Origin: Candidatus Sulfuricurvum sp. RIFRC-1
GTDB lineage: Bacteria > Campylobacterota > Campylobacteria > Campylobacterales > Sulfurimonadaceae
NCBI RefSeq assembly: GCF_000310245.1
Contig: NC_020505.1
Span: 372,001-436,000 of the forward strand
Direction: 5' to 3'
DNA: 64,000 nucleotides
Shown: positions 25,506 to 33,038 of the stretch, one piece after another
Layout of the letters: every line of letters begins with the position of its first letter
Numbering within the stretch: the stretch's first letter is position 1
Notes under the pieces: generated by a model
Databases searched by the model: none
Seen by the model: only the letters and a program-made list of their open reading frames with translations
What the model was told of the DNA's origin: nothing
Made by a program: the position numbers and the translations under genes

Positions 25506-25859
25506 TTAAAATGTTAATACTTTATCGCTTTGGATAACCCAATCGGCAAGTATCTGCATTGTCGAGGAAACGCTCTCATCGAAATAGGGCTGATTTTTAA
25601 AAAGTCCGCATCGGGCGTTGCACGTTCCGCAGGCTTGGAGGGAAATCCCCTCTTCATAGAGCTTTTTGAGCATATCGACCAAATCGTGATCGTAGCTTTC
25701 GGGTTTTTTAATGATGTCGCGAGCGAGATCGACCGCATCGTTCATCAAAAAAATATTGACCGCTTCACCGTTTTTATGAAGCGTTTTTGCCAGACGCAGA
25801 GCATTCCACGTCACATCGGAACCGTCATAGGGTTGGTGATTGAGGATAATTGTTGTCAT
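25506..25859 (-). CDS. DsrE-family sulfurtransferase-like protein, cytoplasmic
   Basis: The 117-residue protein lacks a signal peptide and has the DsrE/TusD fold pattern (TTIILNHQPYDGSDVTWNAL start, NIFLMND strand). A cysteine-rich loop CGTCNARCG (Cys77, Cys80, Cys84) lies at the usual active-site region, where one cysteine carries a persulfide in TusD/DsrE. It probably relays sulfane sulfur in the cytoplasm. The gene lies 10 bp after the rhodanese gene and 32 bp before dsbD on the same strand. Confidence 0.8.
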   Translation of the reverse strand: MTTIILNHQPYDGSDVTWNALRLAKTLHKNGEAVNIFLMNDAVDLARDIIKKPESYDHDLVDMLKKLYEEGISLQACGTCNARCGLFKNQPYFDESVSSTMQILADWVIQSDKVLTF

Positions 25860-25869
25860 AATCGTCTCC

Positions 25870-26331
25870 TTATTGCTCTTTGGTGAGGAGAGTAACTCCT
25901 AAGCCTGTCTCAATCGGATAACCTTCTTCCGCCCACCCTTTAAGACCCCCTTTGAGGTTGGTCGCATTGACGTATCCCAGTTTTTTTAGGGTTTGAGCGG
26001 CTAACGCTCCACGGCTTCCGCCACGGCAATAGGTGACGATCAGCGCATTTTTGTCTTTGATTTTATTGAGCACTTCAAATTCGAGATTTCCGCGTGTGAT
26101 CGCCATCGTGCTGGGTGCGTAAATTTCACCCTCTGCACGCTGATTTTCCTCGCGAACATCCATAACGATAACTTTCTTTTCAGCATCCAACAGCTCTTTG
26201 AGTTGTTTCGGTGCCATTTCACCCGCTTCAGCTTTCGCCGCGCTAATCAGTTTTTCGGACTCTGCTTGACCTGCCATCAACGATGAACTTGTTATCAACG
26301 CTGCTATCAATAGAATTTCTTTTAACTTCAT
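25870..26331 (-). CDS. Periplasmic rhodanese-domain sulfurtransferase
   Basis: The 153-residue protein has a signal peptide (about 1-20), one rhodanese domain (about 38-140), the substrate-loop start VMDVREENQRAEGEI, and the active-site loop CRGGSR with Cys102. It should bind sulfane sulfur as a cysteine persulfide in the periplasm. It is the first gene of a five-gene minus-strand unit (rhodanese, DsrE, DsbD, thioredoxin, porin). Its promoter carries a palindromic operator at 26358-26373, just after the predicted transcription start. Confidence 0.87.
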   Translation of the reverse strand: MKLKEILLIAALITSSSLMAGQAESEKLISAAKAEAGEMAPKQLKELLDAEKKVIVMDVREENQRAEGEIYAPSTMAITRGNLEFEVLNKIKDKNALIVTYCRGGSRGALAAQTLKKLGYVNATNLKGGLKGWAEEGYPIETGLGVTLLTKEQ

Positions 26332-26357
26332 TTGGATACCCCGATATTATTATGTTA

Positions 26358-26387
26358 TTAGCTAAATAGCTAAGTTCCGATATCATA
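26358..26387 (-). promoter_or_regulatory. Promoter and ArsR-type operator of the rhodanese operon
   Basis: TTAGCTAAATAGCTAA (26358-26373) has 6-bp inverted arms around a 4-bp spacer. A minus-strand -10 hexamer TATGAT lies at 26387-26382, placing the start near 26375, so the operator covers the first transcribed bases. That position suits repression. Related sites occur at 26951-26996 and 27493-27507. Confidence 0.55.
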
Positions 26388-26413
26388 GTACAATTATAAC
26401 TCTATGTCAAGGC

Positions 26414-26875
26414 TCAATGAATCGGGATATAAGCAAAATGTTCGTTTTGTTTGTCGATCAGCCCGATAGTGGAGTTTGGGGTCATTTTGACGAAATCATA
26501 CACATTGCTTTGATCGATTTTGAGTGTTCTCATCGTTGCTTCACACATTAAAAATTCTACCTCATAGGTATTTGCCATTGTTGCAATCCTCTTGCTGAGA
26601 TCTTCATGTGCTTTTGCAAGGGAAGCGTCGTTTTTATACGGGGAGTTTTTTAAATCTTTGATGAAAAATTTGTAGGCATCGCCATGGATAACAACGGCGA
26701 CATCGAGCTTTTCGAGTTTCCCCTCATAATGAGCTTTATGATAGGCGATCCCTTGCAATACTTTTTTTTCAAACGTTGTGATATCTCCGGTTTTCAAATC
26801 GAAAACAACTTGTTTAACCCCTTCTTCGGCGAATAGCATTCCGCAAAGGGCGAGTGTGAGTAACCATTTTTTCAT
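26414..26875 (-). CDS. Periplasmic DsrE-family protein
   Basis: The 153-residue protein has a signal peptide (about 1-16) followed by a DsrE/DsrF-like domain. A single mature-part cysteine lies in VEFLMCEATM (Cys111), the position of the reactive cysteine in this family. The start is ATG 26875 with AAGGA upstream. It could carry sulfur in the periplasm. It is divergent from the ArsR-type regulator and shares a promoter region with it. A paralogue with the same VEF-x2-C motif lies in the sox cluster at 62705-63139. Confidence 0.8.
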   Translation of the reverse strand: MKKWLLTLALCGMLFAEEGVKQVVFDLKTGDITTFEKKVLQGIAYHKAHYEGKLEKLDVAVVIHGDAYKFFIKDLKNSPYKNDASLAKAHEDLSKRIATMANTYEVEFLMCEATMRTLKIDQSNVYDFVKMTPNSTIGLIDKQNEHFAYIPIH

Positions 26876-26948
26876 AGTAATCCTTTGAATGATAAAAATT
26901 TTAGATAGTGCATTTTAATGAATAAGTGTAAAAATAATGTAAATACCT

Positions 26949-27017
26949 AATTAGCTAAATACTAAATTCAGTAATTTTATTTAGCTAATTTCCTAATAGA
27001 CTCTTACGTGCTATAAT
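26949..27017. promoter_or_regulatory. Divergent promoter region with paired ArsR-type operators
   Basis: AATTAGCTAAAT (26949-26960) is the exact reverse complement of ATTTAGCTAATT (26979-26990), 18 bp apart. Each arm also begins a shorter site like that at 26358: TTAGCTAAATACTAA (26951-26965) and TTAGCTAATTTCCTAA (26981-26996). TATAAT at 27012-27017 is the -10 of the rightward regulator gene. The second site overlaps its -35 region, consistent with autorepression. Confidence 0.6.
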
Positions 27018-27059
27018 TTTTCATTCACAATACAATCAGTATGTGCCAAAAGGGTGTCA

Positions 27060-27437
27060 ATGTTAGATATGGAACAAAAACTCAAAATCTTTAAAGCGCT
27101 CAGTAATGAGACCCGCTTTTTGATTTTTAAAAATGTCTTTACGGGTGGATATGCTTGTTCGTTGGACAAAAAACAGCCCGGTGTTGAGGTCAACCCCATC
27201 GCTACGTGTGTCAGTACCATCGCGGAACATTTTAGTTTTTCTCTTCCGACCATTTCGGCTCACATCAAAGAGCTGAAAGAGGCAAAGATCATCACGGTTG
27301 AGAAAAAAGGGAATAAAGTCTATATCGAGCCGAACATCGAAACGATCCGAGAAATGGCAGGGTGTTTTCAAACCTTGGTCACGAATTTTGACAATAACCG
27401 AGAACTTTTTTTCGGTGATACTCTCACGGTGAAATGA
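27060..27437 (+). CDS. ArsR/SmtB-family regulator with three cysteines
   Basis: ATG 27060 is preceded by AAAAGGG at five bases; GTG 27054 is less likely. The 125-residue winged-helix protein has LKALSNETRFLI-like helices (FKALSNETRF) and the recognition helix SLPTISAHIKELKEAKII (about 61-78). Cysteines are at 33, 50 and 102. The ArsR CxC and CadC metal motifs are absent. A cysteine near the N-terminal helices plus one in the C-terminal helix recalls persulfide sensors SqrR/BigR, whose neighbours are also rhodanese and DsrE-like genes. It likely represses the surrounding units when no reactive sulfur is present; this is inference. Confidence 0.82.
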   Translation: MLDMEQKLKIFKALSNETRFLIFKNVFTGGYACSLDKKQPGVEVNPIATCVSTIAEHFSFSLPTISAHIKELKEAKIITVEKKGNKVYIEPNIETIREMAGCFQTLVTNFDNNRELFFGDTLTVK

Positions 27438-27492
27438 GAGAAATGCATTGCAGGACAATGAGTTCGTTAATAATTGATTAAATTATCCCCCC

Positions 27493-27507
27493 TTAGCATT
27501 ATGCTAA
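27493..27507. promoter_or_regulatory. Palindromic operator upstream of the cytochrome gene
   Basis: TTAGCATTATGCTAA is a perfect palindrome around one central base. It shares TTAGC and GCTAA arms with the ArsR-type sites at 26358-26373 and 26951-26996. CATTAT inside it could serve as a -10 element. It lies 46 bp before a cytochrome gene that directly follows the regulator gene. Confidence 0.45.
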
Positions 27508-27538
27508 ACTGCGCTCACTATTAAATACGGAGTTTACG

Positions 27539-27976
27539 ATGAAAATAAAAATACTTGCGGTATCTCTTATGATACTCACTTTTAACCAATCGATTTTTGC
27601 GATGGATATGAAGATGATGCAAGAGGACGACAGCCGACAATCTTTAGGGATAAAAGGGACGATGCAAGGAGCGCATCAACTATCGAATATGCGGGAACAT
27701 TTAGCGGCAATATCCGAAATCGTGCAACTCATGAATAGCGCAAAATATGATGAAGCCTCTGTCATAGCATCAGAAAAACTGGGACTAACACTGGAGAAAA
27801 ATTCGATGTGCGGAAGCTTTAAAAATCAATCGTTTGAACAAATGGGAGTTACCTTTCACAAATCGGCAGATGCTCTCGCTCAAACATTAAAAACAAAAGA
27901 TAATAAAAAATCGATGATGGCTTTGGAAAAAGTTTTGAATGGATGCGTCCTCTGTCATAGTACATTCAAACAGTAA
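27539..27976 (+). CDS. Periplasmic cytochrome c (c'-like) with C-terminal haem site
   Basis: The 145-residue protein has a signal peptide (about 1-21), a four-helix-bundle-like body and one haem motif CVLCH at residues 136-140, very close to the C-terminus, as in cytochrome c' and c556. Another cysteine lies at MCGSF. Such proteins bind NO or carry electrons. Placement behind the ArsR-type gene with a matching operator suggests it belongs to the same sulfur-responsive set. It converges with another cytochrome of similar layout at 27994-28437. Confidence 0.78.
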   Translation: MKIKILAVSLMILTFNQSIFAMDMKMMQEDDSRQSLGIKGTMQGAHQLSNMREHLAAISEIVQLMNSAKYDEASVIASEKLGLTLEKNSMCGSFKNQSFEQMGVTFHKSADALAQTLKTKDNKKSMMALEKVLNGCVLCHSTFKQ

Positions 27977-27993
27977 AACGGTGATTGAATACG

Positions 27994-28437
27994 TTATTCA
28001 ATCACGATAAATTCTACTTTTTGATCCGCATGGCAACCATTGCATGAGGGTTTGACCTGCTCAAATAGTGCATGGATTTTTGTGGTGTCATTGGTACGGA
28101 GTGCATCGCGAAACTGAGGATAAATTTCTTCAAAAAAGAATGTTTCGGCAGATGATTTTCGTGCAGGACGGCGAATGGTTCCGTTATCGATAGCCGTTTT
28201 GATTTTCTCCCAATGATACAATGCAAGAGGATAGTTGCCCTGCTTAATCGCTTTTTTCGTCGCTTCATAGCGATATCCCACTTCCATCATCGCCGTATCA
28301 AACCCCCGAAATTGTTTTTGGATCGCTTCCATCTGTGTAGGGGTGGTATTGAGATCGATGAGCCAGTTGGAGGTGGTTGAATAGCTGGCACCGTAGAGGG
28401 AGAGGGTAGTGAGGGCAATTAAGATAAGCTGTTTCAT
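27994..28437 (-). CDS. Periplasmic cytochrome c (c'/c556-like)
   Basis: The 147-residue protein has a signal peptide (about 1-18), an all-helical body containing FDTAMMEVGYRYEATKKAI, and a single haem motif CNGCH (132-136) near the C-terminus. It starts inside the end of the chrA gene (4-bp overlap) and is therefore translated with the CHR transporter. Such a pairing suggests that the cytochrome handles redox linked to an oxyanion such as chromate, but this is inference. Confidence 0.76.
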   Translation of the reverse strand: MKQLILIALTTLSLYGASYSTTSNWLIDLNTTPTQMEAIQKQFRGFDTAMMEVGYRYEATKKAIKQGNYPLALYHWEKIKTAIDNGTIRRPARKSSAETFFFEEIYPQFRDALRTNDTTKIHALFEQVKPSCNGCHADQKVEFIVIE

Positions 28438-29579
28438 AATAGATTCCTAGACACAGAGATAATTGAGATAACGGCAATGACCCCAATGATGGGAATTTTT
28501 ACAACCCGTAATAGAAAGAAGCCCATCAAAACAATTGCCATATCGATAGGGGAAAAAACTGCGCTGTTAAAGACCGGATTGTAAAGTGCCGCTACTAGGA
28601 GTCCGACGACAGCGGCATTGATTCCTGCCGCAGCTCCGGCGATACGTGGACGGGATGAGAGGGATTCCCATGTATTATACAGCCCCAGTACGAGTAAAAA
28701 TCCGGGGAGGAAGATCGCCAGAGTCGCGATCAATGCACCCAAAAGCGGCGAGGCGGGGGAGAGATCGGCTCCCAAAAAGGTCGCAAAGGTAAACATCGGT
28801 CCAGGGGCTGCCTGCGCACTCGCGTAACCGAACAAGAAACGCTCCGTAGAAATAGTATCTCCGAGTGATTGCTGTAGCAAAGGGAGAACGACATGCCCCC
28901 CGCCGAATACGAGACTGCCGCTTTGGTAAAAGGTGTTGAAGAGTCCTATCCAGACAGAGGTGTTGGCAAGGAAAGGCAATCCTACAAAAAGAACCATAAA
29001 GAGTATCAAAGGGAAGAGGGCGGGTTTGGTATGAGAGGTTACCAGGGGTTTTGGTTCACCTTTGAGCACAGATGCTCCGATCAACGCCGCAACGATCAAC
29101 ACCCCCATCTGAACCCATAATGAGGGGTAAAGCCACAACACAACGGCGCTAAGCAGAGCGAGTGAAAGGGATGCAGTAGAGGCACAAAAGGTACGGTACA
29201 TCGAAAGGACAGCATCGGCAACGACCACAACGGCAACCAGTTTTAAGCCATGAATCACCCCCGTAAAAATATCCGTTGATTCGAACTCTAGGGTGGCTAA
29301 AGTGTACATCAGTGTAAATGAGGGGGCGGTAAACCCGATAAAAGCAGCAATTGCGCCGATGATTCCGGCACGCTGGAGTCCTATCGCAAATCCGATTTGG
29401 CTCGATCCGGGGCCGGGGAGAAACTGGCTTAGGGCGATGAGCCGAGCATAAGCGGAGTCGTCTAGCCATCTGAGCTTTTGGACAAAAAGGGTGTGAAAGT
29501 AGCCGATATGAGCTGCGGGACCCCCGAAACTCACCAGTCCAAGGAGAAAAAATCTCCAAAAAATCTCAACTACCCTCAT
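28434..29579 (-). CDS. chrA: CHR-family chromate/anion transporter
   Basis: The 381-residue protein is a fused two-domain CHR transporter with about ten to twelve helices. The first domain has FFLLGLVSFGGPAAHIGYF and LSQFLPGPGSSQIGFAIG, and the second repeats the pattern as SGSLVFGGGHVVLPLL and ASAQAAPGPMFTFATF. Family members export chromate or take up related oxyanions such as sulfate. Its promoter (29606-29637, minus) carries the same direct-repeat box found ahead of the EptA-like gene and the Bat operon. It is transcribed away from the response regulator that is the likely activator. Confidence 0.88.
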   Translation of the reverse strand: MRVVEIFWRFFLLGLVSFGGPAAHIGYFHTLFVQKLRWLDDSAYARLIALSQFLPGPGSSQIGFAIGLQRAGIIGAIAAFIGFTAPSFTLMYTLATLEFESTDIFTGVIHGLKLVAVVVVADAVLSMYRTFCASTASLSLALLSAVVLWLYPSLWVQMGVLIVAALIGASVLKGEPKPLVTSHTKPALFPLILFMVLFVGLPFLANTSVWIGLFNTFYQSGSLVFGGGHVVLPLLQQSLGDTISTERFLFGYASAQAAPGPMFTFATFLGADLSPASPLLGALIATLAIFLPGFLLVLGLYNTWESLSSRPRIAGAAAGINAAVVGLLVAALYNPVFNSAVFSPIDMAIVLMGFFLLRVVKIPIIGVIAVISIISVSRNLL

Positions 29580-29605
29580 AACCCCTCTTTAATCTGTTTT
29601 GAAGA

Positions 29606-29637
29606 ACTGTACCGTAAATACGTTAAGGAAGCATTAG
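29606..29637 (-). promoter_or_regulatory. Promoter of chrA with CTAAT direct-repeat box
   Basis: Read on the minus strand, CTAATGCTTCCTTAACG (29637-29621) is followed by 9 bp and then TACAGT (29611-29606) as the -10. The box matches those at 31373-31389 and 33771-33787 in 14 and 13 of 17 positions respectively, with the same 9-bp spacing and a shared AGTTC after it. Confidence 0.55.
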
Positions 29638-29695
29638 TATTTTGATGCTAAAAGCACAGAACTTTTAAAATGCTACAATGGTGTAATGTTTTGGA

Positions 29696-30346
29696 ATGGA
29701 TGAGAAGGTGATGGCAAAGATTTTACTTTTGGAAGATGATGAGATATTGTCTCAAACGATCATTACTATTTTACACAGTGAAGGGTACGAAGTCTCTAAA
29801 GCGACCAATGCTCGTGAAGCGTATGATTTGACCTTTGCGTATCCGTTCGATTTGTATTTGTTTGATGTGAATGTCCCCGAATCCAACGGTTTTGAAGTAT
29901 TGCGCGAGTTGAGAAAATCGGGTGATGAAACGGTAGCTTTTTTTATCACGGCTCTAAGCGATATTCAATCGGTATCGCAGGGGTTTGAATCAGGAGCGAA
30001 TGATTACATCAAAAAGCCTTTTGATTTGGATGAGTTTCTGATTCGGATACGAGCTGTGTTAAAACGGAAAAATCAAAGCGTTGTGTATGGAGATATTGTA
30101 TTTGAACCTCTCAGTAGAGCGGTTTATAAAAATGGAGTGGAATGCGATCTCTCTCCGGTTGAGCGGATGGTGTTTGCCCTGTTGATACAGAGTGTGGATC
30201 GTACGGTTTCCAAAGAGTCGTTTTACGAGATTATGGAAAAACCCTCCGATGCGGCATTACGGGTGCATATCACCCACTTGAAACATAAATTGAACATGCG
30301 CGTGAGCAATATCAGAAGTGTAGGATACCGCCTTGAATCGACATGA
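29696..30346 (+). CDS. OmpR-type response regulator
   Basis: The start is uncertain. ATG 29696 gives 216 residues, while ATG 29711 (MAKILLLEDDE) fits the family alignment but has AAGG only two bases away. The receiver has the acidic pair in LEDDE, the phospho-acceptor in LYLFDVNVPESNGFE and the lysine in IKKPFDLDE. A winged-helix domain ends SVGYRLEST. A TACAAT -10 lies at about 29674-29679, so the leader is very short. It overlaps its kinase gene by 14 bp. It is the best candidate to bind the CTAAT boxes of the flanking genes. Confidence 0.86.
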   Translation: MDEKVMAKILLLEDDEILSQTIITILHSEGYEVSKATNAREAYDLTFAYPFDLYLFDVNVPESNGFEVLRELRKSGDETVAFFITALSDIQSVSQGFESGANDYIKKPFDLDEFLIRIRAVLKRKNQSVVYGDIVFEPLSRAVYKNGVECDLSPVERMVFALLIQSVDRTVSKESFYEIMEKPSDAALRVHITHLKHKLNMRVSNIRSVGYRLEST

Positions 30347-31376
30347 GAAAGAATCGTTTGTTAAATCATTTGCTATTTTTTTCGGAGCACTTTTAACGAT
30401 CAGTGCTATTGCCCTATGGTTATATCATAATGAGCAAAAACGCTTTTATGATCTTCATATACTCGGTGAAATGGATGCTTTTAGTTACTCGCTGAGGGGT
30501 GATAATTTTAGTTACGCCATCCTGCCGATGGATAAGACGGCAACGATGCATACGTTGGTCGTGGAAAAAGGTGCCGTGTATGCACTCTTTCCATGGTCTG
30601 AAAACCCGCGTGAAAAAATGATCAAGGTGACCTATCCGCATGAGCAATATCTCCGATTTATGGAGGGCGAAGAGCAAAAAGTGATTATCGTGTTTATGGT
30701 GATGATGGTGATCATCGCCTTACTCGCGGGGGGATTTGCTCACTATACCCTCTCTCCTATGCGGCAGACGATAGCTATTATGGAAGATTTTTTGAAAGAT
30801 ATCATTCACGATCTCAATACCCCTATCACCTCTATATTACTCAACGCGCAGCTTTTAAAACGTAAATACGCCGATGAGGAGATTGAACGTATCTATCTCA
30901 GCGGTCAAACGGTTAGCGGTTTGTACAAAAATCTCGAAGTATTGTATCGTGAGCTTCCACTGGAGCAAGAAGCGGTGCGATTGGATACGTTTTTGCAAGA
31001 ACGCAGAGGGTATTTTCAAAACCTTTATCCCTCTTTGACTTTGATAATAGAGCGGCAAGATGAGGTGAGTGTGAAGATAAATCGCGATATTTTAATGAGA
31101 ATCATCGACAATCTTCTCTCTAATGCCTGCAAATACAATCATCCAAACGGTCAGGTTAGCATTCGATACGATCAAACCTCCATAGAGATCATTGATACGG
31201 GGATCGGGATCAAACATCTCGACAAAGTTTTTCACCGTTTTTATAAAGAGAGCGAAAGGGGACTGGGGATGGGTCTGCATATCGTCAAAACCCTCGCCGA
31301 TAGAGTCGGTATTGCGATAGAGATAGAGAGCCAAAAAGGGATAGGGACGCATGTGAGAATACATTTTTTACGCTAA
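30333..31376 (+). CDS. Sensor histidine kinase
   Basis: The start is TTG 30333, overlapping the regulator gene. The 347-residue protein has helix 1 (about 13-31), a small periplasmic domain (about 32-113), helix 2 (about 114-136), a short linker without a full HAMP domain, and the phospho-histidine box IIHDLNTPITSI. A complete ATPase domain follows with N-box IDNLLSNACKYN, G1 DTGIGI, F-box FHRFYKE and G2 GLGMGLHI. It should phosphorylate the upstream regulator in response to an envelope signal. The kinase at 55064-56230 is of the same subfamily. Confidence 0.87.
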   Translation: MNRHEKESFVKSFAIFFGALLTISAIALWLYHNEQKRFYDLHILGEMDAFSYSLRGDNFSYAILPMDKTATMHTLVVEKGAVYALFPWSENPREKMIKVTYPHEQYLRFMEGEEQKVIIVFMVMMVIIALLAGGFAHYTLSPMRQTIAIMEDFLKDIIHDLNTPITSILLNAQLLKRKYADEEIERIYLSGQTVSGLYKNLEVLYRELPLEQEAVRLDTFLQERRGYFQNLYPSLTLIIERQDEVSVKINRDILMRIIDNLLSNACKYNHPNGQVSIRYDQTSIEIIDTGIGIKHLDKVFHRFYKESERGLGMGLHIVKTLADRVGIAIEIESQKGIGTHVRIHFLR

Positions 31377-31408
31377 TACTTCGTTAATGCTTTTTGGTTA
31401 GAGTTCCA
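31373..31408 (+). promoter_or_regulatory. Promoter of the eptA-like operon with CTAAT direct-repeat box
   Basis: CTAATACTTCGTTAATG (31373-31389) contains TAAT half-sites 11 bp apart. Nine bp later TAGAGT (31399-31404) can act as -10. The 36-bp segment is repeated at 33771-33806 with only three differences, far more than two unrelated promoters would share. Confidence 0.6.
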
Positions 31409-31439
31409 TCAAATCGATACGATGGAGCACTAAAAACGT

Positions 31440-33038
31440 ATGACATTGATTAAACCGCTAAAGAGTAGCACTATTATTTTTTGGACAGCACTTTTTTGGG
31501 TTGTTTTTGCAAATATCGCTTTTTTTAAGAACGTCCTAGAGGTTTATCCGCTTTCGTGGGCGAACACTCTCCCGATTATTTCATTGGCAATTGTTCTGTA
31601 TGGCGTTAGCGTCATTTTATTGACACTTTTGAGCAATCGATGGCTCTTTAAACCCCTATTAACATTTCTCCTCATCCTTACATCATCGGTTGCCTATTTT
31701 ATGGATACTTACAATATCGTTGTGGATACTCATATGATTACCAATATATTTCAGACGAATGTGAATGAATCGGCAGATTTACTCAGTCTAAAAATGGTTC
31801 TGTATATAGGATTTTTAGGAATAGTGCCTTCGTGGATTTTAGTTAAGACGGAAATTGTTTTCTTGCCGCTTCGAGGGCAGTTAATACGTGATGCCAAAAC
31901 GGTTGTGGGGATAATGGTATTGCTTGTGGTCGTAATGTTTGCGTTTAGTAAATTTTATACGTCGTTTTTTAGAGAGCACAAGCCATTGCGGTATTATACA
32001 AATCCTGCCTATCCGCTCTATTCGATGGGAAAGTATGTTTTCGAGCTTTTTAAATATGAATATCGTGAGTTGATGCATATTGGAGAAGATGCGTCGATTC
32101 CCATGGGGCATACAGGTCGGGATTTAGTCATAGTAGTGGTTGGTGAAGCGGCACGTGCGGATCATTTTTCATTGAATGGATATGCGCAAGAAACCAATCC
32201 GTTGCTCAGAGAAGAAGATATTATCAATTTTACCGATGTTTCTTCATGCGGTACAGAAACGGCAGTATCGGTACCCTGTATGTTTTCTGCTTTAGGGAGA
32301 GAGGACTATGATGGAGATAAAGCAAAAAATACGGAAAATATTATTGATATTTTAAGTCATCATATCGGTGTGAATGTATTGTGGCGTGACAATAATTCTG
32401 ATTCCAAAGGGGTAGCGGTACGGGCACAATATGAAGATTTTAAAACGCCGGAGAGAAATCCGCTTTGTGAGGATGGAGAGTGCCGTGATGAGGGGATGTT
32501 ATACGGTTTAGATGAATACATCAAAGCACATCCAAAAGGGGATATTCTCATTGTGTTGCATCAAATGGGTAATCATGGTCCTGCCTATCACAAACGCTAT
32601 CCCAAAGAGTATGAAAAGTTTACCCCTGTATGCAAGACCAATCAGTTGGAACAATGTTCGCAAGCAGAGATTGTCAACGCGTATGATAATGCAATTCTTT
32701 ATACCGATGCTTTTCTAGCTAAAACCATCAATTTCTTGAAAAAATATGACGGTGAATTTGATCCTGCCATGATTTATGTGAGCGACCATGGAGAATCATT
32801 GGGGGAAAACGGTCTCTATTTACACGGATTTCCTTATGCGATTGCTCCCGATGCTCAGAAAAAAGTTCCAATGATCATGTGGATCGGGGATCATTTTGGG
32901 ATAGATAAAGCAAAATTAAAAAAAAGAGCGGCACACCCTTATACGCATGATCATCTATTTCATACGTTATTAAACGCAATGGAAGTGAAAACTTCTGTTT
33001 ATCAGGCTGAATTGGATATCTTTCATGGTCTCCGCTAA
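31440..33038 (+). CDS. Phosphoethanolamine transferase (EptA-like sulfatase fold)
   Basis: The 532-residue protein has five N-terminal helices (about 10-170) and a periplasmic alkaline-phosphatase-like domain. Catalytic landmarks are VVVGEAARADHFSLNGY (232-248), the nucleophile region CGTETAVSVPC (270-280), DHGESLGENG and HGFPYA. Several cysteines (270, 280, LCEDGEC, CKTNQLEQC) should make the disulfides known in EptA. It transfers phosphoethanolamine from phosphatidylethanolamine to lipid A or another surface glycan, changing charge and peptide resistance. A PAP2 phosphatase gene overlaps its 3' end by 14 bp. Confidence 0.87.
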   Translation: MTLIKPLKSSTIIFWTALFWVVFANIAFFKNVLEVYPLSWANTLPIISLAIVLYGVSVILLTLLSNRWLFKPLLTFLLILTSSVAYFMDTYNIVVDTHMITNIFQTNVNESADLLSLKMVLYIGFLGIVPSWILVKTEIVFLPLRGQLIRDAKTVVGIMVLLVVVMFAFSKFYTSFFREHKPLRYYTNPAYPLYSMGKYVFELFKYEYRELMHIGEDASIPMGHTGRDLVIVVVGEAARADHFSLNGYAQETNPLLREEDIINFTDVSSCGTETAVSVPCMFSALGREDYDGDKAKNTENIIDILSHHIGVNVLWRDNNSDSKGVAVRAQYEDFKTPERNPLCEDGECRDEGMLYGLDEYIKAHPKGDILIVLHQMGNHGPAYHKRYPKEYEKFTPVCKTNQLEQCSQAEIVNAYDNAILYTDAFLAKTINFLKKYDGEFDPAMIYVSDHGESLGENGLYLHGFPYAIAPDAQKKVPMIMWIGDHFGIDKAKLKKRAAHPYTHDHLFHTLLNAMEVKTSVYQAELDIFHGLR

